DNA from: JBAXLO01 sp037134755
Lineage (GTDB): Bacteria; Bacteroidota; Bacteroidia; Bacteroidales; JACABE01
Assembly (NCBI GenBank): GCA_037134755.1
Contig: JBAXLO010000176.1
Coordinates: forward strand, 1 to 9,833
DNA: 9,833 nucleotides
Direction: 5' to 3'
The notes below the pieces were generated by a model. The model was not told the origin of the DNA. It saw nothing but the letters and a program-made list of their open reading frames with translations, and did not search any database. Both the position numbers and the translations under genes were made by a program. Of the stretch, positions 5,839 through 9,833 are shown piece after piece (positions within the stretch are counted from its first letter, which is position 1; each line of letters opens with the position of its first letter).

Positions 5839-6753
5839 ATGACAGAGATTGAAGTCCAAACAAAGAAATACAAGAGAATAATAGCCGGTCTATTAGTAGT
5901 AATTGCGCTATTAATTATTTTACTTTTTTTACAAAATAGTCGTGTGAGAACTATTTATGTTCAAAAAGCCGAAGGTGTCGCTAAAAACACAGAGCTACAG
6001 AAAGAGTTAGATTCTTTGCTAAGTGAACATAAGCATATTAAGTCGTCTTATGGTAGTTTATCTGATAAATTAGCTCAAAAAGACAGTGTTATTATTGCTA
6101 ATGCCACTGAAATACAGAAGTTGATTGCAATGCAGGGTGATTATAATCGTACTAAACGTAAACTTGAATTGTTACGTAACATTACTCAGGAATATGTTAC
6201 ACGTTTGGATTCATTATATACTGTTAACAGGAAACTGAGTGATGAAAATGTGAAGATTAAAAAAGACATTCGGAACGAAAAAGAACTGAGTACTTCTTTA
6301 GCTAAGGATAAAGATGTATTAGTAGAGAAAGTTAATTTGGCTTCTCAACTAAAGGCTTACAATATTAAAGCGGGGACAGCCAAGCTACGTTCAGGTGGCA
6401 AAAAAGAAGTTGAAACTGCAAAGGCTAAGAGAGTCGAACGTGTGAATATTTGTTTTACTCTTAGCGAGAATAAAATTGCAGGTGCGGGAGCAAAGACTAT
6501 CTATGTGCGTATAGCTCGTCCTGATAATGTTATTGTTTGCGAAGGCAAAGATGATAAATATTCTTTCGATTATCAAGGGCAGAAAATTCAATTCTCGATG
6601 AAGAAAGATATCGACTACCAAAATAAGACTCAGGATATTTGTTTGTCGTGGGATAAAAAAGATACTAAAATACCTGCTATGGTTGGTAGATATAATGTCT
6701 CTATTTTTGTGGATGGTTACGAAATTGGGCAGTCATCGTTTGAATTAAAATAG
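5839..6753 (+). CDS. Membrane-anchored coiled-coil protein with C-terminal beta domain, function unknown
   Basis: Conserved-hypothetical type protein of 304 residues; I know of no assigned function. A short basic N-terminus (KKYKR) precedes one membrane segment (about 14-31), giving an inner-membrane anchor with the bulk outside the cytoplasm by the positive-inside rule. Residues 45-175 are charged heptad-like sequence (ELQKELDSLLSE, TKRKLELLRNITQEY) predicted to form a long coiled coil. After a linker rich in Lys, Gly and Ala, residues 200-304 look like a compact beta domain with VERVNICFTLSENKIAGAGAKTIYVRIARPDN and end in DGYEIGQSSFELK. Such proteins can be mislabelled SMC or ParA from the coiled coil, but there is no ATPase motif. 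It has its own -7 box and terminator, so is probably transcribed alone. Confidence 0.8.
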   Translation: MTEIEVQTKKYKRIIAGLLVVIALLIILLFLQNSRVRTIYVQKAEGVAKNTELQKELDSLLSEHKHIKSSYGSLSDKLAQKDSVIIANATEIQKLIAMQGDYNRTKRKLELLRNITQEYVTRLDSLYTVNRKLSDENVKIKKDIRNEKELSTSLAKDKDVLVEKVNLASQLKAYNIKAGTAKLRSGGKKEVETAKAKRVERVNICFTLSENKIAGAGAKTIYVRIARPDNVIVCEGKDDKYSFDYQGQKIQFSMKKDIDYQNKTQDICLSWDKKDTKIPAMVGRYNVSIFVDGYEIGQSSFELK

Positions 6754-6773
6754 CAGATTATACTTGACTATAT

Positions 6774-6810
6774 AACCACGGCATGTAAAGTTTTCATGTC
6801 TGGTTTTTTT
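6774..6810 (+). terminator. Rho-independent terminator after the coiled-coil protein gene
   Basis: The arms 6774-6785 and 6795-6805 pair as AACCA/TGGTT and CATG/CATG with a single bulged C and one G-U pair, about 11 bp around a 9-nt loop. A run of seven T residues ends at 6810. It begins 21 nt after the stop codon at 6753. Confidence 0.8.
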
Positions 6811-6855
6811 GTGATTTAGTTTTTACATTAAAATAAAAACAATAAAAAACATATT

Positions 6856-8121
6856 ATGAAAATAGCAGTCATTGGTTTTGGCGCAGCAGCTATAGGTTTC
6901 ATCGAAAGAATGAAAGACGAAAAGCATGAGATAGTTGTTTTTGAAAAGAGTAAAGATATTTACTCCTCAAGTATCTCAGGTGTCAGGGCCGATGGTAAAC
7001 TTTTTGTTTCTACTGAAATGGGTGGCGACATAGCTATAGATGTTCTTCTGCAAAAGCAACTTGTCGACTTTTATATTAATCATACCGAGAATAAAAGCTA
7101 TGAATCGGGCAAGTCTTTTTCAAATAGTGAGTATTATAAGAAGTTTTACGACAAAGGTTTTATGCCTGTTGCCTCTGAATTCTATCATATTGGTACCGAC
7201 CAGTTGAAAGTAGTGTTATTTAATATATATGAGAACTTCAGGTCTTATCCTAATATTAAATTTAGATTTAATGACAACGTAACTTCTATTAAAATTATAG
7301 ATAATAAAACTTATATCAACAACTCAGATGAAGAATTTGACAAAGTAGTAGTGGCCGTTGGTAGAAGTGGTCATAAATTGGTCAATAATATCATCAAACA
7401 ATACCCGGAGATGGTGCTTGACAACACTAAAGTTGATCTTGGTATACGCTACGAACTCCCTGATCACGTGGTGGACGAGATTAATAAAGAGATGTATGAG
7501 TTTAAGGTTAAGTATAAAAGTAAAACCGGTTATATGGTACGTACTTTTTGCAACAATCCTTCAGGATTTGTAGTAACCGAGAACTATGATGACTTTACCA
7601 CTGTGAATGGTCATGCGAAGATGAACGAAAAAAGCAGGAATACTAATTTTGCGATACTCGTTACTGTTCAATTAACTGAACCTTTTAACGATCCTATTGG
7701 ATATGGTTCACATATTGCCAAACTTACCAATCTTTTGTCAGGCAAAGGGAAAGTTATTTTGCAGACATACGATCATTTTAAGAACTCCAAACGTACTAAG
7801 AAGCTATACAGAGTACAAGCTACTCTAAATTCATCCAACTATATTTTGGGTGATGTCAATATTGCCTTCCCACGAAGGATTATTGAGAGTATTATTGATT
7901 TTATTGAGAATCTGGATCAGGTAATTCCCGGCGTGGCTTATCCTGATAATTTAGTATATGCTCCCGAAATCAAATTTTATTCTAATATGTTTGATAATAA
8001 TAAATTTGATAATCTAAAACTGATGGGTGATTGTTCGGGGCATACTCGTTCGATTATATATGCTACTGCTCATGGTTATATGGTTGCCGAAAGTTTCCTC
8101 GAAGCTAAAAAACTTGACTAA
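6856..8121 (+). CDS. FAD-dependent oxidoreductase, COG2509-like
   Basis: Flavoprotein dehydrogenase of unknown substrate. The 421-residue product starts directly with a Rossmann fold: GFGAAAIG at 7-14 and Glu30 at the end of the second strand to bind the FAD ribose. A second dinucleotide-contact region FDKVVVAVGRSGH follows near 161-173, and GDCSGHTRSIIYATAHGYMVAESF at 391-414 is the C-terminal FAD-binding motif. The central part (VDLGIRYELP, TGYMVRTFCNNPSGFVVTEN) matches the uncharacterised COG2509 dehydrogenases; at 421 residues it seems shorter than many of them. No signal peptide, so cytoplasmic. It is followed after only 6 nt by the T9SS plug gene, indicating one transcript. No clear -7 box was found in the 45 nt after the upstream terminator. 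Confidence 0.85.
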   Translation: MKIAVIGFGAAAIGFIERMKDEKHEIVVFEKSKDIYSSSISGVRADGKLFVSTEMGGDIAIDVLLQKQLVDFYINHTENKSYESGKSFSNSEYYKKFYDKGFMPVASEFYHIGTDQLKVVLFNIYENFRSYPNIKFRFNDNVTSIKIIDNKTYINNSDEEFDKVVVAVGRSGHKLVNNIIKQYPEMVLDNTKVDLGIRYELPDHVVDEINKEMYEFKVKYKSKTGYMVRTFCNNPSGFVVTENYDDFTTVNGHAKMNEKSRNTNFAILVTVQLTEPFNDPIGYGSHIAKLTNLLSGKGKVILQTYDHFKNSKRTKKLYRVQATLNSSNYILGDVNIAFPRRIIESIIDFIENLDQVIPGVAYPDNLVYAPEIKFYSNMFDNNKFDNLKLMGDCSGHTRSIIYATAHGYMVAESFLEAKKLD

Positions 8122-8127
8122 TATATT

Positions 8128-9525
8128 ATGAAAACTATAAATAAAATTACAGGTTTTCTTCTTATTGCTTTGTTTGCCGTGATTTCGGCTTGTTCTCCTA
8201 AGATTACAACTGTAAGGAATGATAAGGGCGTTTTTCCAATTACTGTTGATAGTATGGTCAAAGTAAAAGAAGTTGAGCATCCTCCATTAGTTGATGAATA
8301 TTATCAACAGGACTATTTACGTAACGAAGATTTTGTGTACGACACTAACATTCATACAGTATTATTATATAAGACAGGCTTTATTTTATCCCAACCTATT
8401 ATCAAGTTAAACTCCGACGAAACGCTTGACTTTTCTTTTGATGATTTTGATACTGATGTCAAAAGGTATAAATATACTTTCCTGCAATGCGATGCAAGGT
8501 GGCAGCCCTCAATGTTGCAACAAATGCAATATATTGATGGCTTTATGGATGATTATATTGATGAGTACAAGGCTTCTTTCAATACCATCCAAAAGTATGA
8601 GCATTACTCAATGACGTTTCCAAAGCAGACTGTTAAGATTACTAAATCCGGGAATTATATTTTAAAAGTATATGTTGAAGGCAAGGAGCAACAGCCGGTT
8701 ATTACTCGTAGGTTTATGGTGTTGGAACAAAAGTTAGATATTAAAGGAAAAATAAGAGATGCTACTATGCTTCAGGATCGTAAATATAAACAGGAGGTTG
8801 ACTTTACTTTGCTTGCCGGCGATTATCAGATTACCAACCCTTCTCAAAATCTAACTGTTATTCTATATCAAAATGGAAGGCAGGATAATGCTATCAGAAA
8901 CCTTAAGCCGCATTTGGTAAAAGGTTCGGAGTTTATTTATGATTATCAAGAAGAGAATGTTTTTAATGGTGGTAATGAGTTTCGCAATTTCGATATAAAA
9001 AGTCTTAGATACAATTCCGAAAGAATATATCGATTTGGATTTGATAACCATTACGATCATGTGTATTTGTTGCCTGATTTCCCTCGTCCGTTTAAGTTTT
9101 ATAAAAACGAAGAGGATATTGATGGCAAAAAGGCTATACATGCTGATGATGTTAAAGATATAGATATTGAATCGGATTATGCGATGGTTCATTTTACTAT
9201 GCCTTACGAAGCTCCTCTTACCGATGGTAATATATACATAATGGGGGCTTTAACCGACTGGCAGTTTACTAAAGAAGCACAGTTAAAGTATAATTACCAA
9301 GATCATAATTATGAAACAACTTTGCTACTTAAGCAAGGTTATTATAATTATCAATATATGTTCCTCAAAAATGGTGAAAAGATAGGAGATGAAACTTTTA
9401 TCGAGGGCAATCATTCAGAAGCGGAGAATGATTATTTTATATTTGTATATAATCGCGAAAGCGGTGAACTGTACGATAAACTTATCGGCTACCAACAGTT
9501 TAATTCTATAGCTAATAGACAATAG
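8128..9525 (+). CDS. Type IX secretion system plug protein (DUF5103), lipoprotein
   Basis: Member of the family that includes Plug, the periplasmic protein that seals the SprA outer-membrane channel of the type IX secretion system in Flavobacterium johnsoniae. The 465-residue product begins with a signal peptide and an acceptable lipobox ISAC (Cys22), followed by SPKITT, so it is likely lipid-anchored on the periplasmic side. The region from about residue 55 (NIHTVLLYKTGF, then YKYTFLQCDARWQPSML and the YIDGFMDDYIDEYKASFNT block) is typical of the first plug domain. Residues about 350-445 (GNIYIMGALTDWQF, then YYNYQYMFLKNG) look like an immunoglobulin-like E-set fold close to the AMPK/CBM48 type. 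It is the second gene of an operon-like pair, 6 nt after the oxidoreductase. The other core T9SS genes are not in the window; they are often scattered. Confidence 0.88.
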   Translation: MKTINKITGFLLIALFAVISACSPKITTVRNDKGVFPITVDSMVKVKEVEHPPLVDEYYQQDYLRNEDFVYDTNIHTVLLYKTGFILSQPIIKLNSDETLDFSFDDFDTDVKRYKYTFLQCDARWQPSMLQQMQYIDGFMDDYIDEYKASFNTIQKYEHYSMTFPKQTVKITKSGNYILKVYVEGKEQQPVITRRFMVLEQKLDIKGKIRDATMLQDRKYKQEVDFTLLAGDYQITNPSQNLTVILYQNGRQDNAIRNLKPHLVKGSEFIYDYQEENVFNGGNEFRNFDIKSLRYNSERIYRFGFDNHYDHVYLLPDFPRPFKFYKNEEDIDGKKAIHADDVKDIDIESDYAMVHFTMPYEAPLTDGNIYIMGALTDWQFTKEAQLKYNYQDHNYETTLLLKQGYYNYQYMFLKNGEKIGDETFIEGNHSEAENDYFIFVYNRESGELYDKLIGYQQFNSIANRQ

Positions 9526-9553
9526 AAAAGAGTACTTAAAGTTAAATAATACT

Positions 9554-9589
9554 AGAGGCTGTCTTTGTAAAGGCAGTCTCTCTTTTTTT
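9554..9589 (+). terminator. Rho-independent terminator of the oxidoreductase-plug operon
   Basis: An 11-bp stem (9554-9564 with 9571-9581, two G-U pairs) closes a 6-nt loop and is followed by CTTTTTTT. It begins 28 nt after the plug stop codon. Its left arm AGAGGCTGTCT is identical to that of the RRM terminator at 4359-4394. Confidence 0.9.
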
Positions 9590-9744
9590 AGTATGATTAT
9601 TTTATTAGAAGATTTTTATCAGATAAAATCTAAATTTAAAAATTGTTTTGGTCATAAATTTCCTTAAAACATTTTTATCACTATTTTGAATTAAGTATCG
9701 CTTAATTCTATTACTATTGTAATACGTAAATCAATGATTTTACG
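9590..9744. other. AT-rich intergenic stretch with several short inverted repeats
   Basis: No convincing gene is visible. Perfect or near-perfect inverted repeats occur at 9610-9631 (AGATTTT/AAAATCT), 9688-9708 (GAATTAAG-TATCG-CTTAATTC, 8 bp), 9709-9724 (TATTAC-TATT-GTAATA) and 9725-9744 (CGTAAATC/GATTTTACG with one bulge). The last three follow one another almost without gaps and lead into the hairpin at 9745. A 24-codon frame at 9593-9667 has no support. The stretch could be the body of a small structured RNA or simply a decayed spacer. Confidence 0.4.
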
Positions 9745-9780
9745 AGCCCTCATTAATAATTTAATGAGGGCTTTTATATT
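9745..9780 (+). terminator. Orphan Rho-independent terminator
   Basis: AGCCCTCATTAA (9745-9756) pairs perfectly with TTAATGAGGGCT (9761-9772) around a TAAT loop, a 12-bp stem followed by TTTATATTT. Read on the plus strand it is a good terminator; on the minus strand the following sequence (CGTAAAATC) has no T-run. No annotated gene lies between it and the plug terminator about 155 nt upstream, so what it terminates is unclear. Confidence 0.75.
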
Positions 9781-9833
9781 TATACTTCTATGTGTTACTT
9801 GGATGCATATAGGTGCTACATAGATACATCTAT
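9781..9833. other. Intergenic end of window with small inverted repeats
   Basis: The last 53 nt hold CTATGT (9788-9793) matched in inverse by ACATAG (9818-9823), and the small palindrome ATAGAT-AC-ATCTAT (9820-9833) at the very edge. Too short and truncated to assign; no gene is seen. Confidence 0.25.

Noticed and set aside
7358..7573. 71-codon frame in the oxidoreductase gene
   Set aside because: It lies in a second frame inside a gene with a clear FAD-binding signature and has no independent support.
8863..9192. 109-codon minus-strand frame inside the plug gene
   Set aside because: It is antisense to a well supported DUF5103 gene and has AT-rich Ile-heavy composition typical of a shadow frame.
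9593..9667. 24-codon frame beginning MIILLEDFYQ after the plug terminator
   Set aside because: It begins right after the terminator T-run, has no promoter or ribosome site, and is short enough to be chance.
9734..9823. 29-codon hydrophobic frame overlapping the orphan terminator
   Set aside because: The perfect 12-bp hairpin with T-run explains this sequence better than a coding region; no start signal is visible.
1..9833. CRISPR arrays, tRNA or rRNA genes, insertion sequences, defence systems
   Set aside because: I saw no regularly spaced repeats, cloverleaf-like segments, transposase motifs or terminal inverted repeats; the genes are ordinary chromosomal families.
9781..9833. Possible start of a repeat array at the right edge
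   Set aside because: Only one small palindrome and one imperfect inverted pair are visible before the sequence ends, too little to call.

Overview
The window reads as chromosomal DNA of a low-GC member of the Bacteroidota, most likely an anaerobic Bacteroidales or Marinilabiliales-type lineage. The evidence is the Bacteroidota-type -7 promoter box (TAnnTTTG) in front of at least five genes, the general lack of Shine-Dalgarno sequences, a type IX secretion plug protein (DUF5103), a glycine-rich RRM protein, and MreC/MreD sequences of the Bacteroidota style. Assignment below phylum is a guess.

Layout. Positions 1-5730 carry minus-strand genes: a partial M2 (ACE-like) lipoprotein metallopeptidase running off the left edge; mreD and mreC (overlapping, GTG start for mreC); a 135-residue protein built of about 25-residue helical repeats; a COG0731-type radical SAM protein; a glycine-rich RRM RNA-binding protein with a strong terminator and a roughly 115-nt leader that is itself an open 34-codon frame; and a ComF-type phosphoribosyltransferase. 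At 5731-5838 the direction flips. The plus strand then carries a membrane-anchored coiled-coil protein with its own terminator, an FAD-dependent oxidoreductase of the COG2509 type, and 6 nt later a T9SS plug lipoprotein followed by a terminator. The last 308 nt hold no convincing gene but several inverted repeats and a second, perfect 12-bp terminator hairpin with no obvious gene to end.

How the genes fit together. Most look like independently promoted housekeeping genes. Two real operon-like pairs are visible: mreC-mreD (cell elongation scaffold) and the oxidoreductase plus T9SS plug. mreC-mreD sits apart from mreB, mrdA and rodA, which usually flank it in this phylum. I found no mobile element, CRISPR array, tRNA, rRNA or defence locus. 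The most unusual candidates are the leader ORF abutting the RRM gene, the small repeat protein, the near-identical terminator hairpins at two loci, and the orphan terminator at the right end; none amounts to a demonstrated new system.
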